Below the pieces are notes generated by a model. That model saw only the letters and a list, made by a program, of their open reading frames with translations, searched no databases and was not told the origin of the DNA. A DNA stretch of 64,000 nt from Limimaricola sp964022235 (GTDB lineage Bacteria; Pseudomonadota; Alphaproteobacteria; Rhodobacterales; Rhodobacteraceae): positions 158,922-222,921 of the forward strand of contig NZ_CAXHZL010000006.1 of the NCBI RefSeq assembly GCF_964022235.1, given 5' to 3'. Shown piece by piece: positions 1 through 7,719 of this stretch. Each line of letters starts with the position of its first letter. Within the stretch, counting starts at the first letter, position 1. A program made the position numbers and the translations under genes.

Positions 1-239
1 TTCAGGTCGTTGTCGCGCACTATGTCGAGAACCTGATCCATGCTGCCGGTCGAGAAGCGGTAATTCTTAGGGTCGAAGTTCCACACCACATCGATCAGCG
101 CCGCCTGACGCGTCTTGGGATCGGCACAGATGTATTGGATCGACCCGGTGTCGGGTTCGTAGATGCCCCAGACATCGGGGCTGCCAGCGCCCGTCGAGGG
201 CGAATGGCGCACGACGCGGCTCTTGAGGGGGTCGGTCAT
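1..239 (-). CDS. MBL-fold metallohydrolase, persulfide dioxygenase-like (3' end outside window)
   Basis: Only the first 79 codons are inside the window; the gene runs off the left edge. The N-terminus reads MTDPLKSRVVRHSP and continues with IQYICADPKTRQAALIDVVW, the typical opening of the ETHE1/Blh-type metallo-beta-lactamase proteins that oxidise glutathione persulfide to sulfite in the cytoplasm. The metal-binding HxHxDH motif would lie beyond the edge, so activity cannot be judged. Its start overlaps the stop of the upstream YeeE/YedE gene by 4 bases, so the genes are probably co-translated. Together with the adjacent transporter halves and the SqrR-like regulator this is a familiar sulfide/persulfide detoxification unit. 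Confidence 0.8.
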   Translation of the reverse strand, partial: MTDPLKSRVVRHSPSTGAGSPDVWGIYEPDTGSIQYICADPKTRQAALIDVVWNFDPKNYRFSTGSMDQVLDIVRDNDL

Positions 240-679
240 GAGGTGGCTCCTTTGCTGAGGGGTTGCGAGAGGTCGGGCGTGTGCCGGGCGAGCCACATGC
301 CGCCCAGCATGAAGGGGACGAAGATCAGCGTGCCGGTTGCCATGATCGGCAGCGCCGTCAGCGCCGGACCGGGGCAAAAGCCGCCAAGCCCCCAGCCAGT
401 GCCGAAGAGCACCGCACCGGTAATGAGCTTGGGGTCGAGATCGGTGCGGTTCGGGATGCGGAATTCGCTGTCGAAGAAGGGGCGGTTCCGGCTGCGGGTT
501 AGAAGTGCGAAGCCCGGCGCCGTCACCGCGATGGCGCCGCCCATGACAAAGGCGAGGCTCGGGTCCCAAGTGCCGAAGACATCGAGAAAGTTCAGCACTT
601 TGGCCGGGTCGGACATGCCGGAGACGATCAGGCCGAAGCCGAAGATCAGGCCCGACAGAAGGGCGAAGATCTGTTTCAT
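236..679 (-). CDS. YeeE/YedE-family sulfur transporter subunit (DUF6691)
   Basis: A 147-residue membrane protein with about four hydrophobic segments. It is one half of the split YeeE/YedE (TsuA-like, DUF395) transporters that import thiosulfate or related sulfur species. The motif GWGLGGFCPGPAL near residues 94-106 carries the conserved cysteine (about 101) of the family. It lies one base downstream of the second half (681-1115) and overlaps the MBL gene start by 4 bases, so all three look like one operon. The substrate is inferred from family and neighbours; such two-gene forms are often annotated only as YeeE/YedE family protein. Confidence 0.85.
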   Translation of the reverse strand: MKQIFALLSGLIFGFGLIVSGMSDPAKVLNFLDVFGTWDPSLAFVMGGAIAVTAPGFALLTRSRNRPFFDSEFRIPNRTDLDPKLITGAVLFGTGWGLGGFCPGPALTALPIMATGTLIFVPFMLGGMWLARHTPDLSQPLSKGATS

Positions 680-680
680 G

Positions 681-1115
681 TCAGCCTCCGATCACGTGAC
701 GGGTGACAAGGACCGTGACGAAGGCCGCCGTCATGAAGGTTGCGGTGGCCACGATCGAACGCATCGAGCCGCGGGAGATGCCGCAGACGCCGTGGCCCGA
801 GGTGCAGCCATTGCCATAAGTCGCGCCGAAGCCCACCAGCAGGCCGGCGACCGCCATCAGAACCGGGCTCGACGGCACCCATTGCTGCGGCCAGTCGCCG
901 GAGACCAGAAGCCAGATCGGCGCGGCCAGCAGCAGGCCCAGAACGAACAGCGCCGAGACGCCGCGCGCCTCGCCATCGGTGGAGCGCGCGAAGATGCGCG
1001 AGGTGAGGCCGCTGATGCCAGCGATGCGGCCATTCGTAGCCATCAGCAGCACCGCCGAGGCCCCGATCATCATGCCGCCGCCGAGCGACAGCCATGGGGT
1101 GAATTCGGTTTCCAT
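681..1115 (-). CDS. YeeE/YedE-family sulfur transporter subunit
   Basis: A 144-residue membrane protein forming the partner half of the split YeeE/YedE transporter. The motif YGNGCTSGHGVCGISRGS holds the conserved pore cysteines (roughly residues 103 and 109). An in-frame ATG at 1142 is possible, but the ATG at 1115 has a GGAG sequence about 8 bases upstream and starts directly with METEFTPWLS, which fits the family length. It is the first gene of a leftward operon and faces the SqrR-like regulator gene across a short divergent region that contains a matching operator. Confidence 0.85.
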   Translation of the reverse strand: METEFTPWLSLGGGMMIGASAVLLMATNGRIAGISGLTSRIFARSTDGEARGVSALFVLGLLLAAPIWLLVSGDWPQQWVPSSPVLMAVAGLLVGFGATYGNGCTSGHGVCGISRGSMRSIVATATFMTAAFVTVLVTRHVIGG

Positions 1116-1194
1116 CTCTCGACTCCGTGATACGACGACCAACGCCGCCGGGCTTGCCTTGTTTCAGGACATCTATATATTTGCTTCTTAGAAT

Positions 1195-1210
1195 ATTCAA
1201 TGGGTCGAAT
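1195..1210. promoter_or_regulatory. Candidate SqrR/BigR-type operator ATTC-N8-GAAT
   Basis: A perfect inverted repeat ATTC-N8-GAAT ends on the base before the ATG of the ArsR-family gene at 1211. It sits inside the 95-bp region shared with the divergent YeeE/YedE operon. The spacing matches the operator type reported for SqrR-class persulfide sensors. This position would let the regulator repress its own gene and the transporter/MBL operon. An overlapping GAATATTC palindrome lies at 1191-1198. Confidence 0.6.
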
Positions 1211-1522
1211 ATGAAAATCACCGACGATTTCCTCGACGGCGACATCGCGGGCGCTGCGGCCCTGATGGGGATGCTGTCCTCCGAGGCCCGGCTGCAGATC
1301 CTGTGCCGTTTGCTGGATGGAGAACGATCCGTCGGCGATCTTGCGCTGGCCTGCGGAATGTCGCAGCCGACCATGTCGCAGCAGCTCAAGCGGCTGAAGG
1401 AGGCCGGGCTGGTCGAGGGGCGGCGCGACGGGCAGACGATCTACTACGCCGTCAAGGGCCGCGAGGTCGCCGCCGTGCTGGAGACGCTGCACGCGCTTTA
1501 TTGCGCACGCGCCGCGGAGTGA
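1211..1522 (+). CDS. ArsR-family persulfide sensor (SqrR/BigR/YgaV type)
   Basis: A 103-residue winged-helix repressor. The recognition helix is near residues 51-63 (SQPTMSQQLKRLK) and the wing near 66-80. It has cysteines at 32, 48 and 98; the Cys32-Cys98 pair is 66 residues apart, the spacing of Cys41 and Cys107 in SqrR of Rhodobacter capsulatus, where they form an internal polysulfide bridge and release DNA. A longer in-frame start at 1127 would place the operator inside the gene, so the ATG at 1211 is preferred. It is divergent from the sulfur transporter operon and probably controls it. Confidence 0.85.
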   Translation: MKITDDFLDGDIAGAAALMGMLSSEARLQILCRLLDGERSVGDLALACGMSQPTMSQQLKRLKEAGLVEGRRDGQTIYYAVKGREVAAVLETLHALYCARAAE

Positions 1523-1556
1523 TCGGGGCGGCACCCGAGGCATCGCCCCCATGGGA

Positions 1557-2009
1557 TCACGCGCCCGACGTGCGGTCGGCGTAGTCCTTCACGAACTGAC
1601 CGATCTGTTCCTGTGACAGGTCGAACCCGCTTTCGCGGCCCTTCTCGATCACCGCGTCGCCATCGAGCCCCTCTTGGGCTGCCAGCGCCATCAGCGCCAT
1701 CGCGCTCGCGCGCTTGCCTGAGGCGCAGTGAAGCAGCACCGGCTTCGGCAGATCCGCGAGCTTGCGGCGGAAATCGTCGACCAGCGCGTCGTCGAGCGCG
1801 TCCGGTGCCACGGGGTGGTGCAGATAGGTGAGACCGGCCTCTCTGACTAGGCGTCTCTCCTCGTCCGGTGTGACCTCCTGCTCTTCCTCCGACGTGCGGA
1901 AGTTCACGACGCTGCGAAAGCCCTCCTCGGCGGCTTGCTTCAGCGAGGCCTCGTCAGGGGCGAAGCGGGCGACGGTGTGATTGCTGTCGATCGGGACGAT
2001 GTTGTCCAT
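1557..2009 (-). CDS. Blh/DUF442-type phosphatase-like protein
   Basis: A 150-residue cytoplasmic protein resembling the N-terminal phosphatase-like domain of Blh (beta-lactamase-like hydrolase) proteins. The active-site loop HCASGKR lies at residues 94-100. It begins MDNIVPIDSN; the ATG at 2009 has GGAGAGAGAC just upstream, better than the in-frame ATG at 2021, which lies within that ribosome-binding stretch. In many sulfide-oxidising bacteria this domain is fused to or encoded near a persulfide dioxygenase, which fits the MBL gene at the left edge. The real substrate is unknown; a tyrosine phosphatase role should not be assumed. Confidence 0.75.
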   Translation of the reverse strand: MDNIVPIDSNHTVARFAPDEASLKQAAEEGFRSVVNFRTSEEEQEVTPDEERRLVREAGLTYLHHPVAPDALDDALVDDFRRKLADLPKPVLLHCASGKRASAMALMALAAQEGLDGDAVIEKGRESGFDLSQEQIGQFVKDYADRTSGA

Positions 2010-2163
2010 GTCTCTCTCCATACGGGATTGCTGTTAATATTCGATGTCGCGGGCCTGTGCTGTCGGACAGCCTCGGCGCGTGTTCGCGTCAGGTGCCGCA
2101 CCGGCCCGCTGTGCCACCCGCAAGGGGTGGACAGGCCGCGAAATACGTAGATGAATATGTGCA

Positions 2164-2180
2164 TGCGTCAAGCTGACGCA
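2164..2180. promoter_or_regulatory. Inverted repeat TGCGTCA-N3-TGACGCA upstream of dsrE-like gene
   Basis: A perfect 7-bp dyad with a 3-base loop lies 40 bases before the DsrE-like gene, in the 211-base region between two divergent genes (2010-2220). The 9-mer ATATGTGCA immediately to its left (2155-2163) also occurs just before soxS (13147-13155). It may be an operator or a leader hairpin; only position and symmetry support it. Confidence 0.35.
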
Positions 2181-2220
2181 GGAGGATGCGGGCCTGGGTC
2201 CGTACATCTGGGAGGATGGG

Positions 2221-2694
2221 ATGAACTTGTTGAAAACCATGCGCGGCCTGGTCGCCGCGAGCCTCGCGGCGCTTGCTCTTATGGGGGTGCAGAGCGCGAC
2301 GGCGCAGGACAGCGAACGTTATGGCGAGCAGAAGGTGGTCTATCATATCAACGGCAATGGTGGTGAGGACGACAAGGCCTATCGCGGCGCGCTGCGCAAC
2401 GCGCAGAACCACATCAACGCCGTCGGCGTCGACAACATCGAGCTGAAAGTCGTGTTGCATGGCAACGGCGTCGGCCTGCTGCAGAACGCCATGAGCAACG
2501 AGCAGTTGCAGATGGACGTGACCAACCTGCGCGCGCAAAACGTCGTCTTCGTCGTGTGCAACAACACGTTGACGGGCCGCGACATCAATTACGAGACCGA
2601 CCTCTTCGAGGTCTTCTCCGATCACATCGTCCCCTCGGGCGTGGCCGAGCTGAGCTACCTGCAGGGTCAGGGCTATACCTATGTGAAACCGTGA
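2221..2694 (+). CDS. Exported DsrE-family sulfur-relay-like protein
   Basis: A 157-residue protein with a clear Sec signal peptide (about residues 1-28, ending ATAQD) followed by a DsrE/DsrF/YchN-like fold. The single cysteine in the mature part lies in the segment VVFVVCNNTL (about residue 108), where this family carries its sulfur-binding cysteine. The signal peptide places it in the periplasm, where it could bind or shuttle sulfane sulfur alongside the Sox proteins; that role is inferred. It is transcribed alone, convergent with the rhodanese gene and divergent from the Blh-like gene. A GGGAGGATGGG sequence directly before the ATG serves as ribosome-binding site. Confidence 0.75.
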   Translation: MNLLKTMRGLVAASLAALALMGVQSATAQDSERYGEQKVVYHINGNGGEDDKAYRGALRNAQNHINAVGVDNIELKVVLHGNGVGLLQNAMSNEQLQMDVTNLRAQNVVFVVCNNTLTGRDINYETDLFEVFSDHIVPSGVAELSYLQGQGYTYVKP

Positions 2695-2721
2695 CGCATC
2701 GCTGGGCCGCCCGTTGGCGGC

Positions 2722-3312
2722 CTAGCGCCCCCCGGCAACGGTCAGACCCAAAAGCCGCCAAAGCTGCATGCCGCCGCGGTAGTAGCTGATCTTCTCCGCC
2801 GGAAAGCCCGCGCCGATCATCGCACGGATCGCGGTGGGCGACTGGCCGCACCATGGCCCGTTGCAGAACAGCGCCACGCGCGGCGCCGCCGCGCAGTCCC
2901 AGCCTTCGAAATCAGGCTCGCATCCGAGCTCGCCCAACCGGTCGGTGATCCGATCCCACGGCAGGTGGATCGCACCGGGAATGGTGCCGCCCTCGAACCA
3001 CTCTCGGGTGCGGCTGTCGATAACCACCGCCTCGGGGTCCTCCAGCATTTCCAGAAGCTCCAGCTCGCCGATCGTCGTGACGCCCTCTTCGGGGGTCATA
3101 GGCTGGATGCAGAACGGCGGGCAGGCGCGCGAGGTCTTGGCGAAATCGCCGGTGAGGACCGCCTCGTTGTCCTGTTCGCGCATGATCTCGACCGGACCGT
3201 CCGGGGTCTCGACCGTGACCGACATGCGGTCAGCGTCAAGGCCGACCGGCTCGGTCAACGCCGGGGCTGCAAGGAGGGAGAGAAGGGCGGCAAAGGTGGC
3301 ATAGCGGATCAT
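2722..3312 (-). CDS. Exported rhodanese-domain protein
   Basis: A 196-residue protein with an N-terminal Sec signal peptide (about residues 1-20) and a C-terminal rhodanese domain (about 78-190). The catalytic-loop region reads CNGPWCGQSPTA, with the first Cys as likely persulfide carrier. Extra cysteines occur at CPPFC near residues 64-68. It would act in the periplasm as a sulfurtransferase. It is the last gene of the leftward sox-hemA transcript, 11 bases after the ALA synthase gene. It resembles the CxxCW-motif rhodaneses found in periplasmic oxidation loci. Confidence 0.75.
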   Translation of the reverse strand: MIRYATFAALLSLLAAPALTEPVGLDADRMSVTVETPDGPVEIMREQDNEAVLTGDFAKTSRACPPFCIQPMTPEEGVTTIGELELLEMLEDPEAVVIDSRTREWFEGGTIPGAIHLPWDRITDRLGELGCEPDFEGWDCAAAPRVALFCNGPWCGQSPTAIRAMIGAGFPAEKISYYRGGMQLWRLLGLTVAGGR

Positions 3313-3323
3313 GGCGGGTCTCC

Positions 3324-4547
3324 CTATTGCGCGGCCAGTGGCACACGCGCGATGCGGCAGCGGTCCCAGAGCGTTTCCAGCGCCGAGGCGAGCCGGTCGA
3401 GATCGGCCTCGCTGTGAACGGGCGAGGGCGTGATGCGAAGCCGCTCGGTGCCGCGCGGCACGGTGGGATAGTTGATCGGCTGGATATAGATGCCGAACTC
3501 GTCAAGCAGCAGGTCCGACAGCCAGCGGCATTTCACCGGATCGCCCACCATCACCGGCACGATATGGCTTGGGTTCGGCAAATGCGGAATTCCGGCGGCG
3601 TCGAGCCGGGCGCGCAGGCTGGTGACCCGCTCGGCCTGCATCAAGCGCTCGTCGCGCGAGGTCTTGAGATGGCGCACGGCGGCGCAGGCCCCGGCGGCCA
3701 CGGCGGGCGGCAACGCCGTGGTGAAGATGAAGCCCGAGGCGAAGCTGCGCACGAAGTCGCACAGCGCGGCAGAGGCCGCGATATAGCCGCCCATCACGCC
3801 GTAAGCTTTGCCGAGCGTACCCTCGATCACGTCGATGCGGTCCATCAGCCCCTCGCGCTCGGCGATGCCGCCGCCGCGTGGGCCATAAAGGCCGACGCCA
3901 TGCACCTCGTCGAGATAGGTCATGGCGTTATAGCGCTCGGCCAGATCGCAGATTCCCGCGATGGGCGCGATGTCGCCATCCATCGAATACACGCTTTCGA
4001 AGGCGATGATCTTGGGCGCATTGGCGGGCAGGGTGGCAAGCTTGGTTTCCAGATCGGCAAGATCGTTGTGTTTCCAGATCAACCTTTCGGCGCGGCTGTG
4101 GCGGATGCCCTCGATCATGCTTGCGTGGTTGCCTGCGTCCGACAGCACGATGCAGCCCGGAATGCGCGCGGCCAGCGTGCCTAGGCTGGCCCAGTTCGAG
4201 ACGTAGCCGGAGGTGAACAGCAGCGCCGCCTCCTTGCCGTGGAGATCGGCCAACTCGCGCTCCAGCGCCACGTGGTGGCTGGTGGTGCCAGAGATGTTGC
4301 GCGTGCCGCCCGCGCCTGCCCCGACCTCGTCGATCGCCTCGTGCATCGCGGCCAGCACCCCTGGGTGCTGGCCCATGCCGAGGTAATCGTTGGAACACCA
4401 AACGGTCACCTCGGTAGGCGCTTCACCGTTATGCCGCGTGGCCGCGGGAAACGCGCCGCGGTGGCGTTGAAGCTCCGCGAAATGGCGATAGTTGCCCTCG
4501 TCTTTCAAACGCTCGAGCTCGGCTGCGAAGAATGTGTCGAACGTCAC
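3324..4547 (-). CDS. hemA: 5-aminolevulinate synthase
   Basis: A 407-residue PLP enzyme that condenses glycine with succinyl-CoA to 5-aminolevulinate, the first step of haem synthesis in alphaproteobacteria. The family is recognised by MTFDTFFAAELERLK at the start, AGAGAGGTRNISGT (about 77-88), LDEVHGVGLYGPRG (about 212-225) and the PLP lysine in GTLGKAYG (Lys247, matching Lys248 of the Rhodobacter enzyme). The length is normal and no key residue is missing. Its place, 3 bases after the DUF302 gene at the end of the sox genes, is unusual. It may be a pathway-dedicated copy supplying haem for SoxA, SoxX and SoxD and other cytochromes. A housekeeping copy elsewhere is likely but not visible here. 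Confidence 0.95.
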   Translation of the reverse strand: MTFDTFFAAELERLKDEGNYRHFAELQRHRGAFPAATRHNGEAPTEVTVWCSNDYLGMGQHPGVLAAMHEAIDEVGAGAGGTRNISGTTSHHVALERELADLHGKEAALLFTSGYVSNWASLGTLAARIPGCIVLSDAGNHASMIEGIRHSRAERLIWKHNDLADLETKLATLPANAPKIIAFESVYSMDGDIAPIAGICDLAERYNAMTYLDEVHGVGLYGPRGGGIAEREGLMDRIDVIEGTLGKAYGVMGGYIAASAALCDFVRSFASGFIFTTALPPAVAAGACAAVRHLKTSRDERLMQAERVTSLRARLDAAGIPHLPNPSHIVPVMVGDPVKCRWLSDLLLDEFGIYIQPINYPTVPRGTERLRITPSPVHSEADLDRLASALETLWDRCRIARVPLAAQ

Positions 4548-4550
4548 CCG

Positions 4551-4982
4551 CTACTGCCCCGCCGCCTCTTTCGCGATGCCGTCGAGCAGCGACTGCACCT
4601 CCTGCATCGGGCCATCGGGAAAGGTCCGGTAGCCGATCTCGACCGCGCCCTCCTTGTCGGTCACGAAGATCCCGTAGGGGCAATGCGCGATGTTGGACGG
4701 ATCGGCCTCCATGACCTTTCGCGACACCACCGCCGAGCAGAACAGGAACACGTCGGCGGCTTCGAATAGCTTCACGTCGCTACCGACATCCTCGCCGGTG
4801 CGGTTGAGCATGTCGCCCACGTGACTCACGTAATCGACCACCAGCCCCTCTCCGACGATGGCGCTCTCGACGCTGAAGGTCGCGTCTTCGAAGCTGCCGT
4901 CGAAGGGGTAGGTGACCATCTCCTGCGCCGTAGCCGTCCCGGTGCCCAAGGCCACGAGGCCCGCCATCACGATCCGTTTCAT
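4551..4982 (-). CDS. Exported DUF302-family protein
   Basis: A 143-residue protein with a signal peptide (about residues 1-20, MKRIVMAGLVALGTGTATAQ) and a DUF302 domain. DUF302 proteins are small, of unknown biochemical role, and often sit beside sulfur oxidation or cytochrome genes. Two cysteines remain in the mature part (FLFCSAVV and AHCPYG). The ATG at 4982 has GGAGGAG about 6 bases upstream; the in-frame start at 5036 lacks this and would spoil the signal peptide. It lies between soxD and hemA in the same direction. Confidence 0.75.
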   Translation of the reverse strand: MKRIVMAGLVALGTGTATAQEMVTYPFDGSFEDATFSVESAIVGEGLVVDYVSHVGDMLNRTGEDVGSDVKLFEAADVFLFCSAVVSRKVMEADPSNIAHCPYGIFVTDKEGAVEIGYRTFPDGPMQEVQSLLDGIAKEAAGQ

Positions 4983-5057
4983 GCCGTGCTCCTCCCGTGA
5001 TGCGCCGGTATCGGCGCGGTTGCGGCGGCCGGACATCTGCCTGGCCGCCGGAGTGGC

Positions 5058-6434
5058 TCAGCCGCCGTGCGCCTCGAGATAGGCGATCACGGCCGCGATA
5101 TCCTCGTCGCTCCTGAGACCGGCAAAGGACATCTTGGTGCCTTTCATGTAGCCGCGCGGATCGGCGAGAAAGCCGGCCAGCGCGCCATGATCCCATGCAA
5201 GACCGCCCGATCCGGCCTCTTCCATCACACCCGAGTAGCGGAAGCCCTCGGCGGTGCCTGCGGTGCGACCGACGATGCCGTTGAGCTGCGGGCCGCTGCG
5301 GTTCTTGGCATTCTCGCCGACTTGGTGGCAGGCGCTGCATTTCTTGAACACGCGTTCACCCGCCGCGACCAGTTCGGGGTCCGGCCCGGCGCTGGCGTCA
5401 GGGGCAGCCGCTTCCTCGACAGGGGCACCCTCAGCGGGGGCTCCTGCATCGGGAGCCGCTTCAGAGGCGTCCCCCCCCGCCGGAGCCGCTTCTTCGGCAG
5501 CGTTCTCGGCGGGGGTGTCGCCTGCCTCGGCCGTAGGTTGGTTGTTGCCGACCGCCGCTTCTGCGGTCTCCGCCCCGGCGGGCTGGGTCTCGGTAGAATC
5601 TTCGACTTCGATCGCCGTGTCCTCGACCTCCGCGTCGCCTTCGGAAGATCCGGGCGTCACGTCGAGCACAGCGGCACGCATGGTGATTTCGACCTCACCC
5701 TTGCAGTCGCTCATGCAGGCTTCGGCCGCGAACTTTGGCAGCTCGGTCTCGGGCCGGTCGTCGGGCTTGAAGCCGTCCTCGTTTGGCATCTCGACTTCGG
5801 CGAACGTCTCGTTCGAGAGCACGAAGTCATCCTCGACCACGTTGTTGAGATAGAGCAGATAGGCCGTCAGCGCGTAGACTTCGTCCGGCTCCAGCGACTG
5901 CGCGTCGCCGAACGGCATGGCGCGGTGGACGTAGTCGTAGACCGTCGAGAGGTAAGGCCAGTAGGAGCCCACGGTCTTGACCGGGTCCTTGCGCTCCAGC
6001 GTGCCGTCGCCGCCTGCGAGCTGCGGCCAGCGGCCGACCGCCTCGCCAAAGTCGCCGTGACAGGCGGCGCATTTCTCGACGAAGACCTCCTCGCCGGTCC
6101 AGACATCGCCCGACCCTTCGGGCAGGCCCTGACCGTCGGGGCGCACATCGATGTCCCAGGCGGCGATCTCTTCGGGGAGCGCCTCGCGGCCAAGCCCGTA
6201 GCCGCCATCGCGGGCGGGGGCGGGGGTTTCGGCGACAGCCATCTGCGGCGCGGCGGGCGCTTCGGTGTCTGCGGCGGGCGCTTCTGCCTCCTGCGCGTTG
6301 GCGGCGCTCACGAAGGACACGCGGGCGGGTGCAGGCATGTCGACGACGAACTGATCGGCCAGCACATAGGCCAGCGTCAGAACACTCGCAGTGCCAGCGG
6401 TGGCGGGAGCCAGGATTTTAAGAAACTTCGACAT
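5058..6434 (-). CDS. soxD: Sulfur dehydrogenase haem subunit SoxD (dihaem cytochrome c)
   Basis: About 458 residues. A hydrophobic N-terminal segment (about 8-30) acts as signal or anchor. The first cytochrome c domain has CAACH near residue 121 and the second, C-terminal domain has CSACH near 370. SoxD transfers electrons from SoxC to the respiratory chain in the six-electron oxidation of SoxY-bound sulfane sulfur. Between the domains is a stretch rich in Ala, Glu and Pro (about 265-360) with no fold signal, making the protein longer than the roughly 380-residue Paracoccus SoxD. The ATG at 6434, with GAGGCGG upstream, was chosen over 6461 and 6557. It overlaps the end of soxC by 17 bases. 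Confidence 0.93.
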   Translation of the reverse strand: MSKFLKILAPATAGTASVLTLAYVLADQFVVDMPAPARVSFVSAANAQEAEAPAADTEAPAAPQMAVAETPAPARDGGYGLGREALPEEIAAWDIDVRPDGQGLPEGSGDVWTGEEVFVEKCAACHGDFGEAVGRWPQLAGGDGTLERKDPVKTVGSYWPYLSTVYDYVHRAMPFGDAQSLEPDEVYALTAYLLYLNNVVEDDFVLSNETFAEVEMPNEDGFKPDDRPETELPKFAAEACMSDCKGEVEITMRAAVLDVTPGSSEGDAEVEDTAIEVEDSTETQPAGAETAEAAVGNNQPTAEAGDTPAENAAEEAAPAGGDASEAAPDAGAPAEGAPVEEAAAPDASAGPDPELVAAGERVFKKCSACHQVGENAKNRSGPQLNGIVGRTAGTAEGFRYSGVMEEAGSGGLAWDHGALAGFLADPRGYMKGTKMSFAGLRSDEDIAAVIAYLEAHGG

Positions 6435-7719
6435 TTTCCGCCTCGCCGCGTTCGTTGACATGCCAGGTCTGGATGCCGTTGTTGTGGTAGATCGAGTTCT
6501 CGCCGCGGATTGCCCGCAGGTCGTTCTTGGTCGGCTGCACATAGCCAGTGGAATCATGCGCGCGGCTTTGCAGCAACAGCGGCTTCCCGTCCCAGTCGAA
6601 CTCGAAGTAGAAGCGGTGCATCGACTTGTCGAAGCTCGGCCCCGACATACGCGCCTCGTGCCAGTTGTTGCCGCCGTCGAGCGTCACGTCCACGCGCGGG
6701 ATGGTGCCGCGTCCGGACCAAGCGACGCCTGTGAGCACGGTCGGCCCCTTGGAGTGCAGGATCGGCGCTTGCGGGCTGGGGTTGGTGATCACGGACTTGG
6801 CGTCCATCTCCCAGGTGAAGCGGCGGGCGATGCCGTTGTCGAGAAGGTCGGTGTATTTCGATGTCTCCTCGCGGTGATGCCACGGCTCGTCGCCAACCTC
6901 GATCCGGCGCAACCACTTGATCCACATGTTGCCTTCCCAGCCGGGAACGACGAGGCGGACCGGGTAGCCCTGCTCGGGGCGCAGCGCTTCGCCGTTCATC
7001 TTGAAGGCGACAAGGCAGTCGTCCATCGCCTTTTCGATCGGGATCGAGCGGGTCATGGCGCTTGCGTCGGCACCTTCGGGCATGATCCATTTGCCATTGG
7101 TCTTCACGCCCGCCTCTTCGAGCAGAAGCCGCAGCGGCACGCCGGTGTACATGACGTTGTGGATCATGCCGTGGGTGTACTGGCAGCCGTTGAGCTGCGC
7201 GCCCGCCCATTCCATGCCCGAGTTCGCCGCGCATTCTAGGAAATAGACCCGGTTCTCGCGCGGGAAGCGCATCAGGTCCTGCATGGTGAAGATCAGCGGC
7301 TTGTCGACGAGACCGTTGATCATCAGCCGGTGCTGCACGGGGTCGACCTCGGCAATGCCGGCGTGGTGCCGCTCGAAGCACAGCCCGTTGGGGGTGATGA
7401 TGCCGTCGAGTTCGTGCAGCGGCGTGAAGTTCACCGAGGAGATCGGGTCGGCGGTCAGCCAATCGACGTTGCGGCGGATCACGTGCGACTCGAACTGCGA
7501 GGGCGTGCCATAGGGGCGCGCATCGACGCCGTCGCCCAAGTACTGCATCCAAGGCTGAAGCTCGGTGATCGCGGGATCGGCGGTCTGGGCGGCCAGTCGG
7601 CTGCCTGCGACCGCACCGCCGGCGGCAAGCGCGCCGGTCAGAAAGCCGCGCCGCGAGGGGGCGGGATCGTTGCTCATGCTCGGGGTCCTCTTGTCGTCCA
7701 TATCGCTCGGGCGGCTCAT
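6418..7719 (-). CDS. soxC: Sulfur dehydrogenase molybdenum subunit SoxC
   Basis: A 433-residue molybdopterin enzyme of the sulfite oxidase family, working with SoxD in the periplasm to oxidise the outer sulfur bound to SoxY. A Tat signal (SRRGFLTGALAAGG, about residues 22-35) precedes the catalytic domain. The Mo-ligand cysteine lies in FLECAANSG (about 163). The C-terminal half is the Mo-co dimerisation domain. The start overlaps the soxB stop in an ATGA junction, indicating translational coupling; an internal ATG 14 codons later is an alternative. Its presence means thiosulfate can be oxidised fully to sulfate without sulfur globules. Confidence 0.95.
   Translation of the reverse strand: MSRPSDMDDKRTPSMSNDPAPSRRGFLTGALAAGGAVAGSRLAAQTADPAITELQPWMQYLGDGVDARPYGTPSQFESHVIRRNVDWLTADPISSVNFTPLHELDGIITPNGLCFERHHAGIAEVDPVQHRLMINGLVDKPLIFTMQDLMRFPRENRVYFLECAANSGMEWAGAQLNGCQYTHGMIHNVMYTGVPLRLLLEEAGVKTNGKWIMPEGADASAMTRSIPIEKAMDDCLVAFKMNGEALRPEQGYPVRLVVPGWEGNMWIKWLRRIEVGDEPWHHREETSKYTDLLDNGIARRFTWEMDAKSVITNPSPQAPILHSKGPTVLTGVAWSGRGTIPRVDVTLDGGNNWHEARMSGPSFDKSMHRFYFEFDWDGKPLLLQSRAHDSTGYVQPTKNDLRAIRGENSIYHNNGIQTWHVNERGEAENVEVS

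Noticed and set aside
5067..6458. Long open frame on the plus strand opposite soxD
   Set aside because: Composition follows the codon structure of soxD; no domain, no ribosome-binding site, and soxD has intact haem motifs.
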